Both the position numbers and the translations under genes were made by a program. Below, in pieces: positions 1-7,634 of a DNA stretch of 21,790 nt (positions are counted from its first letter, which is position 1; every line of letters begins with the position of its first letter). Origin of the DNA: UBA1046 sp964624395 (GTDB lineage Bacteria; Bacillota; Clostridia; Saccharofermentanales; DTU023); the NCBI GenBank assembly GCA_964624395.1, contig CAZUWY010000032.1:1-21790 (forward strand), read 5' to 3'. The notes under the pieces are model-generated. The model searched no databases and had not been told where the DNA came from. It saw only the letters and a list, made by a program, of their open reading frames with translations.

Positions 1-1
1 A

Positions 2-7
2 TATAAT
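2..7 (+). promoter_or_regulatory. possible -10 box upstream of the YhaM-like gene
   Basis: A consensus TATAAT lies at 2-7, 53 bases before the ATG at 61, a reasonable leader length. The matching -35 would fall outside the window, so it cannot be verified. The leader ends in a purine-rich ribosome binding site (GGGGAGGGG) just before the start. Confidence 0.35.
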
Positions 8-60
8 CTGTTAAGATAAGAGAGTAAAAGAAAGTTTTGACCTAAGCCGGGGAGGGGAAA

Positions 61-1002
61 ATGTCTATTATCGATCTTAAAGCAGCCTTGGAATTAAACA
101 AGATTTCGCAGGGCTCTGTCTATATAAATGATCTGCCGGTGGTCAGAGCCGGGAAAAGAAGTAATTTTATGATCGGAACATTCACCAATCAAGGGCAGGA
201 GGTTGAGTTTCGCATCTGGGAACCGGATATCTTTAAGTCTGTGCAAGAAAACGGGCCGGGCGTTTATGATGCCGAGGTGGTAGGCAACAGTTTTAATGAC
301 AAAGTATATCTGACGGTCAGATCCATTGCTCCTGCCACCAACTCAGAAATCGATAAAAGTGATTTTTTGACCTCTATCCCCGCTATTTTGCTCCAGGCCA
401 ACTGGCAGAGAGTAAAACAGCGCCTAAGCAGCCTGGGCGTGACGGATAAATGCTGGTCTTTGATCAGCACTGTCTTAAGTGACCCGGCCCTTAAGGGGCG
501 CTTCCAGATTGAAGGTGCTGCCATCAGACATCACGACAATATAATCGGCGGCCTGATGCATCATACCACCAAGATGCTTAATATTTTGGCCAGCCTGTTG
601 GAAAATAATGCCCAGCTTACTGCCAGCGCAGATATGCTCTGCTTTGCCACTGCAGTCCACGATATCGGCAAGGTCTTTGAATACGATAATCTTGAAGTCT
701 CAGACTTCTGGTACTCCTCGCACAGAGTTAGGGGCATCGAATATCTGGCCCTCTTTAAGGATCAGATTATCGCCACTTATGATGAGGAATTCTACCGCCA
801 GGTTCAGGCTGTAATTGCCGGGCATCACGGTGACTATGGCGACAGGCCCACCACAGTTGCCGCCGCCATTGTCCATTATATTGACACGCTGGAGAGCCAG
901 ACCACCCGCCTGCTTCAGGAACTGGCCAATAGTGAAGAAGGCAGACTATATGATCGCGACTGGGGCTTTTTAGAAGGCCTTGAGCTAGATCTCAATAAAT
1001 AA
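61..1002 (+). CDS. yhaM: YhaM-like 3'-5' exoribonuclease (OB-fold + HD domain)
   Basis: The 313-residue protein matches the plan and usual length (about 310-320) of the Gram-positive YhaM family, Mn-dependent 3'-5' exoribonucleases acting on RNA and ssDNA in the cytoplasm. An N-terminal OB-fold-like region spans about residues 15-95 and an HD hydrolase domain about 155-285. Metal-binding motifs visible are H167-H168 in GGLMHHT, the H200-D201-IGK signature, the GHHG motif (H255-H256) and D275 in the HYIDTLE helix. The start has a strong purine-rich ribosome binding site three bases upstream. The gene stands alone on the + strand and its stop codon lies inside a terminator-like stem shared with the convergent pntB. 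Family assignment is firm; the exact substrate is taken from the family and not shown by the sequence. Confidence 0.87.
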   Translation: MSIIDLKAALELNKISQGSVYINDLPVVRAGKRSNFMIGTFTNQGQEVEFRIWEPDIFKSVQENGPGVYDAEVVGNSFNDKVYLTVRSIAPATNSEIDKSDFLTSIPAILLQANWQRVKQRLSSLGVTDKCWSLISTVLSDPALKGRFQIEGAAIRHHDNIIGGLMHHTTKMLNILASLLENNAQLTASADMLCFATAVHDIGKVFEYDNLEVSDFWYSSHRVRGIEYLALFKDQIIATYDEEFYRQVQAVIAGHHGDYGDRPTTVAAAIVHYIDTLESQTTRLLQELANSEEGRLYDRDWGFLEGLELDLNK

Positions 1003-1042
1003 TCGCCAACCCTTTTGGTTTTAAGCCAGGGCTGGCGATTAT
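999..1042. terminator. bidirectional hairpin between convergent yhaM and pntB
   Basis: Perfect 10-base arms, ATAATCGCCA at 999-1008 and TGGCGATTAT at 1033-1042, enclose a further CCC/GGG pairing. The left arm contains the yhaM stop codon (1000-1002). There is no clean T-tract on the + side; on the - side a short TTATTTATT follows. Its position between two converging genes supports a shared terminator, but it is not a textbook intrinsic terminator. Confidence 0.55.
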
Positions 1043-1067
1043 AAGAGATTAAGAGCAGAAAAAAGCT

Positions 1068-2576
1068 TTAATCTTTCAGGTCTTGGCAAATTTTCTCCAA
1101 AGTTTCTTTGGCATCGCCCAACAACAGAGCCACTTTACCCTTGTCCCAGCTGTAGAGAGGATTGTCCACCCCGGCGTATCCCGGCTGGGTATCGAAATTC
1201 ATAATTATAAGCTTTTTGGCCTCTTCCACTGACAAAACAGGCATGCCGTAAATTGGTGTGCCGACAGCAGTGTTGGCGGCAGGATTGACCACGTCATTGG
1301 CGCCGATAATGATGGCGAGATCCGCCTGGCAAAATTCATCGTTGACATCGTCCATCTCACGCAGCTTATCGTAGGAGATATCGACTTCCGCCAAAAGAAC
1401 ATTCATATGGCCGGGCATGCGTCCAGCGACAGGATGGATGGCAAAATCCACCACAGCATCATTGGCCTCCAAAAGCTCAGTCAGCTCTTTGACCTGCTGC
1501 TGGGCCTGGGAGAGCGCCATGCCATAACCGGGGACAATGATGATCCTTTTGGCCTCTTTCAGCCAGTCAAGATAATCATCAGAAGCGCCGCTGCCCGGAT
1601 CGCTTTCTAGCTCGGCAGCTGCGCCATCTTTTTCAAAAACTTCCCCTTCTTCTATAGTCTGAGCGCACGCTTCGTCTCTTTTAGCCAGGGGGGTGGAGGT
1701 CTTGCCCAGCAAGATATCCAAAAGGCTGCGATTCATGGCCCGACACATGATCTGGGTCAGTAAAAGGCCAGAAGCGCCAACGATGCCGCCGACTGCAACC
1801 AGGAGCGGATCTGAAATAGCCAGGCCGGCTATCCCCCCTGCAACACCTGAGAAGGAATTGAGCAAGGAGATCGTTATGGGCATATCTGCCCCGCCGATCC
1901 TGATCGAGAAGATAATGCCAAAAGCAGCGGAGATAATGGCAGAGAGCAAAATCAGGATTAATTTTCCTGGTCCGGAGGAAAATGCCGGCAGTAAAAACAA
2001 AAAGGCAGAAACAAGGCCGAGCAAAGCGGAAATTATTGTCCACAGCTGATGGCCTTTGAGGACGATTGGCCTTTGGGTCATGATTTGCTGCAGCTTGGCT
2101 GCGGCCACCAGAGAACCGCTGAAAGTGAGGGAGCCGACAAAGATTGCCAGACCTGAGGTCAAAAGCGAGAATGGGTCGTCACCGCCGGCATTGACCAAAG
2201 TCAATATCCCGGCAATCATCGAGGCTGCACCGCCAAAGCCGTTTAAAAGACCCACCATTTGCGGCATTTGCAGCATGGTGACCTTGCGGGCCAAAATTAA
2301 ACCCAGTCCAGCGCCTACCAGCATGGCCAGCCACAGGTCGATCACGCTGAAGATGTCAAAAGCCCATAAGGTCAGCCCAATAGCCAGCGCCATAGCAAAT
2401 GAACCAAGAAGATTACCTGATACGGCCCTGTTAACCTTGCTCATCATGGCAATTCCGGCCAAAACCATAATGCTGATTAGACCGGCAATGATCAGATAAG
2501 CAATTTCTTTAGCGGGGTTCATTCCCGGGATGATCTTAGCCAGAGGCAAATAATGATTTAAGCTGGAGATTAGCAT
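1068..2576 (-). CDS. pntB: NAD(P) transhydrogenase subunit beta (PntB) with a non-canonical domain III nucleotide site
   Basis: The 502-residue protein has an N-terminal block of about eight to nine hydrophobic helices (residues 22-290), a variable acidic linker (about 291-338) and a C-terminal Rossmann-like domain III (about 340-502). Family motifs are clear: VPGYGMA at 348-354, HPVAGRMPGHMN at 381-392, GAND at 425-428 and LLGDAK at 485-490. With the two PntA chains it should form the membrane enzyme that couples hydride transfer between NAD(H) and NADP(H) to proton translocation. Oddity: where E. coli and mitochondrial enzymes have the Lys-Arg-Ser triplet just before GYAGV, this protein has N460-F461-D462, so the 2'-phosphate pocket is not conserved. 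The ATG overlaps the upstream gene's TAA by one base (TAATG) and has a GGAGGT site, indicating translational coupling. Confidence 0.93.
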   Translation of the reverse strand: MLISSLNHYLPLAKIIPGMNPAKEIAYLIIAGLISIMVLAGIAMMSKVNRAVSGNLLGSFAMALAIGLTLWAFDIFSVIDLWLAMLVGAGLGLILARKVTMLQMPQMVGLLNGFGGAASMIAGILTLVNAGGDDPFSLLTSGLAIFVGSLTFSGSLVAAAKLQQIMTQRPIVLKGHQLWTIISALLGLVSAFLFLLPAFSSGPGKLILILLSAIISAAFGIIFSIRIGGADMPITISLLNSFSGVAGGIAGLAISDPLLVAVGGIVGASGLLLTQIMCRAMNRSLLDILLGKTSTPLAKRDEACAQTIEEGEVFEKDGAAAELESDPGSGASDDYLDWLKEAKRIIIVPGYGMALSQAQQQVKELTELLEANDAVVDFAIHPVAGRMPGHMNVLLAEVDISYDKLREMDDVNDEFCQADLAIIIGANDVVNPAANTAVGTPIYGMPVLSVEEAKKLIIMNFDTQPGYAGVDNPLYSWDKGKVALLLGDAKETLEKICQDLKD

Positions 2577-2908
2577 TATTTTTTACCTCCGTCATCAGCC
2601 TGATTATGGAACATGCGCAGCATGCGGTCAGTGACGCCGAAGCCACCGACAACATTGATCATCGCTAAGATAATGGCCAGATAACCTAAAACCCTGGCCA
2701 GCCAGTTTACTCCCCCCTCATTTAGCACCCCTGTAGCTGCGGTTGCTGACAGGCAAGCTAAAATAGTGACGCCGGAAAAAGCGTTCATACCGGACATCAA
2801 GGGAGTATGCAAAAGGCTGGGTACGCGATTAATGATCTTGTAGCCAACAACTGCTGCAAGAGCAAAAATTATAATTAAAACAATCTGAATAGTAGTCAAT
2901 TTTTTCAC
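2576..2908 (-). CDS. pntAB: NAD(P) transhydrogenase subunit alpha part 2 (membrane domain)
   Basis: This 110-residue protein is the separate membrane part of the alpha subunit, as in split three-gene transhydrogenases (Rhodospirillum rubrum type). Three or four hydrophobic segments are visible (about 6-24, 40-60 and 68-90). Family signatures are LLHTPLMSG with NAFSGV (residues 32-47) and VGGFGVTDRML near the C terminus. Start choice is uncertain. GTG at 2908 has no ribosome binding site at proper distance, whereas TTG at 2899 (residue 4) lies six bases after GGGGTG, so true translation may begin at TTG. The gene is separated from pntAA by a 49-base gap holding a strong hairpin, and overlaps pntB by one base. 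Confidence 0.92.
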   Translation of the reverse strand: MKKLTTIQIVLIIIFALAAVVGYKIINRVPSLLHTPLMSGMNAFSGVTILACLSATAATGVLNEGGVNWLARVLGYLAIILAMINVVGGFGVTDRMLRMFHNQADDGGKK

Positions 2909-2919
2909 CCCAAATAAAC

Positions 2920-2942
2920 AGCCGCAGAGTAAATCTGCGGCT
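2920..2942 (-). promoter_or_regulatory. intercistronic hairpin between the two pntA genes
   Basis: A perfect 9-base stem (AGCCGCAGA at 2920-2928, TCTGCGGCT at 2934-2942) with a 5-base loop occupies the only gap inside the pnt operon. On the transcribed strand it is followed by a GTTTATTTGGGG tract, a weak U-tract that merges with the pntAB ribosome binding site. It could be a partial attenuator, an RNase processing/stabilising stem that sets subunit stoichiometry, or a structure modulating pntAB initiation. The stem is seen directly; the role is inference. Confidence 0.6.
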
Positions 2943-2957
2943 AAATTTGCTTAATTC

Positions 2958-4115
2958 CTATAAATTCATCGCTTCACGGGTACCCTTGTGGACAATTTCG
3001 CCCTTATGGGTGGTCAGAGCTGATTTGACAATTTCATCCTCATAATCGAGCACAATATTGCCTTCTTGACAAAGATAATGCATGAGATTGTAGACATTAT
3101 GAGCAAACATCCAGGTGGCACTCTGAGGCAGCAGGCCGGGAATATTTTTGATTCCGATGCAGCTAACGCCGTAAAAGACATCGGTTCTGCCCTCGGGAGT
3201 AATTTCGCAGTTGCCCCCCTGATCGATTGAGATATCGACAATAACTGAGCCCGGCTTCATCACCTTGACCATCTCCTCGGTCAGCAGGATGGGTGCGACT
3301 TTGCCCGGTATCAGGGCGGAAAGGAAAACAATATCCATTCTCTCCAGATAAGGCAGCAAAAGCTGGCGCTCAGCCTCCAGTCTTTCTGCAGAAATCTGCC
3401 GGGCATATCCACCCTCTCCGACGGCTTCTTCAGGAGGTACGCCGGTGTCAATTATCTTTGCACCTAAGGATTTAGCCTGCTCCACGGCATCGGGACGGAT
3501 ATCTGCAGCATAGGTGATGGCACCGAGCCGCTTGGCCGTAGCCATGGCCTGTAGGCCACCGACCCCGACTCCGATCACCAGCACTTCAATTGGCTTGATC
3601 ATGCCAACAGCGGTGAAGATCTGCGGCACAAAGACCGGCAGTTCATTGGCAGCCAGCAATAAGCCCTTATAGCCGGCACAGGTGGACATTGAGGTCAGAG
3701 CATCCATAGTCTGGGCACGGGTGATGCGCGGGATGCCATCCAAAGTCAGAGCTGTCACTTTTCTTTCTGCCAGAGTTCTTACCATTTGATGATTGACTGG
3801 TGAGGCAGGATGGATAAAAGCGATCAGGATCTGCCCCTCATGCATCATTTCTGCTTCATTTTTTCCATATTCAGGATTGTACTGCGGTTCTTTAACCTTG
3901 AGGATTACATCCGCCTGATCGTAAATCTCCAGAGCTTTGTCTACGATTCTTGCCCCTGCTTGAGAATAATCCTCATCATGATAAAAAGAGCCCTCGCCGG
4001 CTCCCTTTTCGATCAGGACTGTCAGCTTGTCCTGGACCATCTTTTTTACTGTCTCCGGTGTTGCCGACACGCGTCTTTCACCAGGCATGATTTCTTTAAG
4101 AATGCCGATAATCAT
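2958..4115 (-). CDS. pntAA: NAD(P) transhydrogenase subunit alpha part 1 (NAD(H)-binding domain I)
   Basis: The 385-residue soluble subunit resembles alanine dehydrogenase/transhydrogenase N- and C-domains and starts with the typical GILKEI..GERRVSATPE. Domain I signatures include RAQTMDALTSMSTCAGYKG (about 133-151), the nucleotide-binding loop GVGVGG (182-187) followed by an acidic residue after the second strand (D205 in AADIRP), and GEGGYARQIS, which distinguishes transhydrogenases from alanine dehydrogenases. It should bind NAD(H) on the cytoplasmic side and pass hydride to domain III of PntB. AGGAGGT lies five bases before the ATG. It is the first gene of the pnt operon and has its own candidate promoter upstream. 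Confidence 0.93.
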   Translation of the reverse strand: MIIGILKEIMPGERRVSATPETVKKMVQDKLTVLIEKGAGEGSFYHDEDYSQAGARIVDKALEIYDQADVILKVKEPQYNPEYGKNEAEMMHEGQILIAFIHPASPVNHQMVRTLAERKVTALTLDGIPRITRAQTMDALTSMSTCAGYKGLLLAANELPVFVPQIFTAVGMIKPIEVLVIGVGVGGLQAMATAKRLGAITYAADIRPDAVEQAKSLGAKIIDTGVPPEEAVGEGGYARQISAERLEAERQLLLPYLERMDIVFLSALIPGKVAPILLTEEMVKVMKPGSVIVDISIDQGGNCEITPEGRTDVFYGVSCIGIKNIPGLLPQSATWMFAHNVYNLMHYLCQEGNIVLDYEDEIVKSALTTHKGEIVHKGTREAMNL

Positions 4116-4148
4116 AAATTACCTCCTGGAAGGATGAATTGTTTTCTT

Positions 4149-4177
4149 ATCGTAACATGATTAAGGCAAACAAACAA
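4149..4177 (-). promoter_or_regulatory. candidate promoter of the pnt operon
   Basis: Reading the - strand, a TTGTTT -35-like box (plus-strand 4172-4177) is separated by 17 bases from TACGAT (plus-strand 4149-4154), which is preceded by TG one base upstream, an extended -10. It lies about 35 bases before the pntAA ATG. Seven-base inverted arms (ATTGTTT at 4138-4144, AAACAAT at 4172-4178) bracket it and could be an operator. The rest of the 180-base gap (4116-4295) holds no gene; a weak AGCAG/CTGCT stem at about 4196-4211 followed by ATTTT on the - strand may end the MFS transcript. Confidence 0.5.
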
Positions 4178-4295
4178 TATTCAGACCGAGAAAATAGCAG
4201 TAAAATCTGCTGTCAAAAGAGCAAAAATTTAAGTTGGAAAGAAGATAATTTCTGCCAGATGAACAAGGGGGCTAAAAATGTGGAAAAAAATGCGC

Positions 4296-5570
4296 TTAAA
4301 TCCCTGCTTTGCCGTAATTATCTCTTTTGGGAATGGCCAGGCAAAAGATAAAAAAGCAAATAATCATCACACCAGCCATGATCAGGTAGGCAGGCCTGTA
4401 ACTGCCGCTGCTGTCAAAAACAGCACTGCCGAAAAAAGGACAGATCGCTATGCCGATATTATTGAAGGAAACGAAGATGCTGTTGGCGCTGCCGTAATCC
4501 TCCGGCTTAAACAGGGCCTTAGTGATCAAAGGCTGTGAGACAGTCCCGGAGGGGCTGCCGAAAAGATTACCGAAAGCCAGTGCGGCCAGCGCCCATTGAT
4601 ACTGAGCGTAATACATGGCCATCAGCCCGATCAGGGAGGCAAAAATAGCAAAAAGCGTGGCAAAGCGAGTGCTGGTTCTGTCATAGATAGCGCCTAAGAC
4701 AACTTTGCCTATGGCCAAAAGTCCCATCGATAAAGACATGACATTGGCGGCATAAAAGGAGGAGTAGCCGAGATCACGAAAATGAGGGGTGATGAAACTG
4801 ATGATGCTGTAGCCGGCAATGCCGTTCAAGGCAAAGGCAATGGAGAGAAGCCAAAAGCGCCTGTCCTGAAAAAGAGGAGTGCTAAGAGACTCTTTTGCCC
4901 CAGGCTCTAGAGGGGACAAAGAGCTTGCAGCATGAGCCTTGAGAGGCAGAGCATCATTGGCTGGCCAATAATCATCGTCAGTTGTGATTTCCGGTAATTT
5001 GAGGATAAAAAAACAAATCGGCACAATGACGACCATCATCACCAGGCCTAAAAACCCAAAAGCATAGCGCCAGTTGTAGGCTTCCATAACAGTGTTGGCG
5101 ATGGGATTGAAAATCATGCCGCCGACTCCGCTGCCCATAAAGGTAATGCCCATAGCCAGACCGATATTTTCTGAAAACCATTCATTGAGCAAGATGGAAA
5201 GAGGCACCATACCGACAAAGCAATGAGCAATGCCAAGAAAAACGGCAATCAGATAGAATTGCCAGATTGCTGAAGCGAGAGCAAAGCCCAGATAAATGAC
5301 AGGGGTAATGAGAGAGAATACCTTCAAAAGCCGGATCAGACCATATTTCTTAGTCAGCTTGCTGATGAAGGGATTGATGAAGATGGTGGAGAGAAAAATC
5401 AATGTTTGCGTCAGAGAAAAGCTTTGCCTGTTGATCTTAAGATCACCGGTAACCGGGATGGTAAAGACAGCAAATGTGTTATAGATTATACCGACAACAA
5501 CCACCATAATGAACAGGCTGGCAAAGGGGATAACCCATTTATAACTGCTGTTTTTTGCTTTTTCTTTCAT
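4296..5570 (-). CDS. MFS transporter, OFA/monocarboxylate-like
   Basis: The 424-residue protein has about twelve hydrophobic segments in two halves separated by a polar loop around residues 197-230, the normal major facilitator plan. The segment NEWFSENIGLAMGITFMGSG in the fourth to fifth helix region resembles the oxalate/formate antiporter (OFA) and monocarboxylate carrier subgroup, and YDRTSTR after helix 8 is the second-half equivalent of the MFS loop motif. It probably moves an organic anion or similar metabolite across the cytoplasmic membrane; the substrate cannot be read from sequence. A GAGGTGGG ribosome binding site precedes the ATG. It lies 180 bases upstream of pntAA on the same strand, with a promoter-like element in between, so co-transcription with pnt is possible but not evident. 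It is divergent from the nitrilase gene. Confidence 0.85.
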   Translation of the reverse strand: MKEKAKNSSYKWVIPFASLFIMVVVVGIIYNTFAVFTIPVTGDLKINRQSFSLTQTLIFLSTIFINPFISKLTKKYGLIRLLKVFSLITPVIYLGFALASAIWQFYLIAVFLGIAHCFVGMVPLSILLNEWFSENIGLAMGITFMGSGVGGMIFNPIANTVMEAYNWRYAFGFLGLVMMVVIVPICFFILKLPEITTDDDYWPANDALPLKAHAASSLSPLEPGAKESLSTPLFQDRRFWLLSIAFALNGIAGYSIISFITPHFRDLGYSSFYAANVMSLSMGLLAIGKVVLGAIYDRTSTRFATLFAIFASLIGLMAMYYAQYQWALAALAFGNLFGSPSGTVSQPLITKALFKPEDYGSANSIFVSFNNIGIAICPFFGSAVFDSSGSYRPAYLIMAGVMIICFFIFCLAIPKRDNYGKAGI

Positions 5571-5666
5571 TTGCTTCCCACCTCAGGCGATTGTATCATT
5601 CTATCTTATTTAAGTCTTTGTAGAGGGAGGATTTTCTGGCAGCTAAAAACAAGAGCAGGGCTGAGC

Positions 5667-5672
5667 TATAAT
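5667..5672 (+). promoter_or_regulatory. possible -10 box for the hydrolase-mtnA operon
   Basis: A TATAAT at 5667-5672 lies in the divergent gap between the MFS gene and the hydrolase gene, 85 bases before the ATG. No good -35 is seen at 16-18 bases upstream (TAAAAA at 17). The leader contains a 10-base palindrome AGAAATTTCT (5685-5694) and a small AGCAG/CTGCT stem near 5715-5730. Weak evidence. Confidence 0.3.
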
Positions 5673-5757
5673 AAAATCGCAGGAAGAAATTTCTACGCAA
5701 ATAAATAGCTTTAGAGCAGTAGACCTGCTATCTTCAAACAAAAAAGGAGAAAATTTC

Positions 5758-6552
5758 ATGTCAAAGCTTCGCCTAGCAATGCTGCAGCTGGATCTAGTTG
5801 AAAACAACCGCGAGCTTAACCAGCAAAAGCTGCGCACCTATGCTCTGCAAATCGCTGCGGCCAAGCCAGATCTGATCATTATTCCGGAACTGGCACTCGA
5901 GGGTTACGATTTTAGTTATGTCCAAAGCTTCAGCCAGGAAGATTTTGCCAGCATCCGCATGTTTTATGCCGATCTTGCCCGCGAGCTCAAAAGCCATCTG
6001 GTGGCAGGCATCGTTGAAAAAGAGGGCGATCAATACTACGATTCTGCTCTTTGCCTTAATAAGCGGGGCGAGGAGATCTCTCTTTACCGTAAATTTCATC
6101 TTTGGGGCAAAGAGGCAGAGTTTTTTACACCGGGCAGCGAGTATAAATTGATTGAGATCAATAATTGGCAGATCGGCATCGGGATCTGTGCTGATGCAGG
6201 CTTTCCTGAATTTGCCCGCAGTCTGGTTTTACAGGGGGCAGATCTTTTGCTCTATATCAGCGCCTGGGTCAAACCATATGCCGACAGCTGGATTTTGATG
6301 TGCCAGGCCAGAGCCTGTGAGAATCAGGTCTATACCGCTGGCCTGAACAGAATAGGCAAAGCAGCGGGAGCCCAGTACTGCGGCCATTCAATCATTGCCG
6401 AACCCAGCGGAGAGATTGTCAGAGATTTTCAGGAGCGAGAAGAAGCTTTTGTCGTAGAGCTGGATAAAGATAAAGTGCTGCAAAAAAGAAAAGAAATCCC
6501 TTGGCTGGCCATGAGGCGTCCCGAGCTTTACCTTTTGGGAGCTAGAGATTGA
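5758..6552 (+). CDS. carbon-nitrogen hydrolase (nitrilase superfamily amidase)
   Basis: The 264-residue protein has the nitrilase-superfamily Glu-Lys-Cys triad: E44 in IIPELALEGYDF, K112 in LYRKFHLWGKE and C144 in GIGICADAGFPE. Length is normal for omega-amidase/N-carbamoyl-amine hydrolase-like members. It should hydrolyse a C-N bond of a small amide or carbamoyl compound in the cytoplasm. The stop is only 12 bases before the mtnA-like ATG, so the two are co-transcribed. A nitrilase-family gene (mtnU) also sits with mtnA in the Bacillus methionine-salvage region, so an omega-amidase-like role is a reasonable guess. The CAD variant after the catalytic Cys, instead of the commoner CYD, means the substrate is open. 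Ribosome binding site AAGGAG is clear. Confidence 0.85.
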   Translation: MSKLRLAMLQLDLVENNRELNQQKLRTYALQIAAAKPDLIIIPELALEGYDFSYVQSFSQEDFASIRMFYADLARELKSHLVAGIVEKEGDQYYDSALCLNKRGEEISLYRKFHLWGKEAEFFTPGSEYKLIEINNWQIGIGICADAGFPEFARSLVLQGADLLLYISAWVKPYADSWILMCQARACENQVYTAGLNRIGKAAGAQYCGHSIIAEPSGEIVRDFQEREEAFVVELDKDKVLQKRKEIPWLAMRRPELYLLGARD

Positions 6553-6564
6553 CAGGAGATTGAA

Positions 6565-7596
6565 ATGTATACAATAAAATGGCTGGGTGAAAAATTAAGC
6601 CTGATAGACCAGACTCTTTTGCCTCAAGAGGAGATTTATCGCACTTGCGACACACTTGAAGAGGTCCATGCTGCGATCAGGGAGATGGTGGTTCGCGGTG
6701 CGCCGGCTCTCGGCATAGCAGCAGCCTACGCAATGGTGCTGGCTGCCCGCAGCTGCCCGCAGGAAAAGATAGCCTTTTTAACCTGCCTGAGAAAAAAAGG
6801 ACAGTACCTGGCCAGTGCCAGACCTACTGCTATAAATCTGGCCTGGGCTATCAAGAGGATGATCGGGCTGGCTGAGACCTTGGTCGAAAGCTATGAAACT
6901 ATAGATTATCAAGCTTTGCTTTCAAAGCTCGAGGAGGAGGCAAATCTCATCTATCAAGAAGATGTCCTCGCCAATAAAGCAATTGGCGAAAATTTGCTCT
7001 CTTTACTAAAACCCGGGGATGGCGTGCTCACCCACTGCAATGCCGGAGCTTTGGCGACGGCAGCATACGGCACCGCCACTGCTCCCTTTTATCTGGCCAA
7101 AGAAAGATCAATCCCTTTAAGCATCTATATCGATGAGACCAGACCGAGGCTTCAGGGGGCAAAACTTACAGCCTTTGAACTGCAAAGACTGGGCGCTGAC
7201 GCAACTCTTATCTGTGACAATATGGCAGCTGCCGTTATGGCAGCAGGGAAGATCCAGGCCTGCATAACAGGCTGTGACCGCGTCGCCGCCAACGGAGATA
7301 CAGCCAATAAAATCGGCACCTTGAATGTGGCTATCCTGGCAAACTACTTTCAGATCCCTTTCTATATCGCCGCCCCGAGCAGCACGATAGACCTGGCCTC
7401 GGCCAGCGGAGATCAGATACCAATAGAAGAGCGCGATCTTAAAGAGATTAAGATAATTAACGGCAGCTATATCTGCCCGCCCGGCATCAGGGCCTATAAT
7501 CCAAGTTTTGACGTCACCCCCGCTGAACTGATTACTGCAATTGTGACAGAAAAGGAGATAATCCGGCCGCCTTATTTAGGCCGCTTAAATATTTGA
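6565..7596 (+). CDS. mtnA: MtnA-family aldose-1-phosphate isomerase (methylthioribose-1-P or 5-deoxyribose-1-P isomerase)
   Basis: The 343-residue protein has all hallmarks of the MtnA/eIF2B-like isomerases: VRGAPALGIAAAY (43-55), HCNAGALAT with the catalytic cysteine C158, and TGCDRVAANGDTANKIGT with the catalytic aspartate D238. It converts an aldose-1-phosphate such as 5-methylthioribose-1-P or 5-deoxyribose-1-P to the 1-phospho-ketose. The usual downstream methionine-salvage genes (mtnB, mtnW, mtnX, mtnD) are absent from the window. Instead a class II aldolase gene converges on it 38 bases away, which favours the 5-deoxyribose disposal/DHAP-shunt role (DrdI-like). The choice between MtnA and DrdI cannot be made from sequence alone. 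A GGAG site precedes the ATG, overlapping the end of the hydrolase gene region. Confidence 0.92.
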   Translation: MYTIKWLGEKLSLIDQTLLPQEEIYRTCDTLEEVHAAIREMVVRGAPALGIAAAYAMVLAARSCPQEKIAFLTCLRKKGQYLASARPTAINLAWAIKRMIGLAETLVESYETIDYQALLSKLEEEANLIYQEDVLANKAIGENLLSLLKPGDGVLTHCNAGALATAAYGTATAPFYLAKERSIPLSIYIDETRPRLQGAKLTAFELQRLGADATLICDNMAAAVMAAGKIQACITGCDRVAANGDTANKIGTLNVAILANYFQIPFYIAAPSSTIDLASASGDQIPIEERDLKEIKIINGSYICPPGIRAYNPSFDVTPAELITAIVTEKEIIRPPYLGRLNI

Positions 7597-7634
7597 GCAA
7601 AAGAGATAAAAACCAGTTGGCTTTTCTTTCCTTT

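Noticed and set aside
1693..2499. Two long open frames (1693-2049 and 2056-2499) on the + strand opposite pntB
   Set aside because: They are antisense to a well-supported transmembrane protein gene. Their Lys/Pro/Ala-rich translations are typical mirror images of hydrophobic coding sequence, with no family motif.
7597..7634. Terminator between mtnA and the convergent aldolase gene
   Set aside because: T- and A-rich tracts are present, but only a very short CCA/TGG stem with a two-base loop can be drawn; too weak to list.
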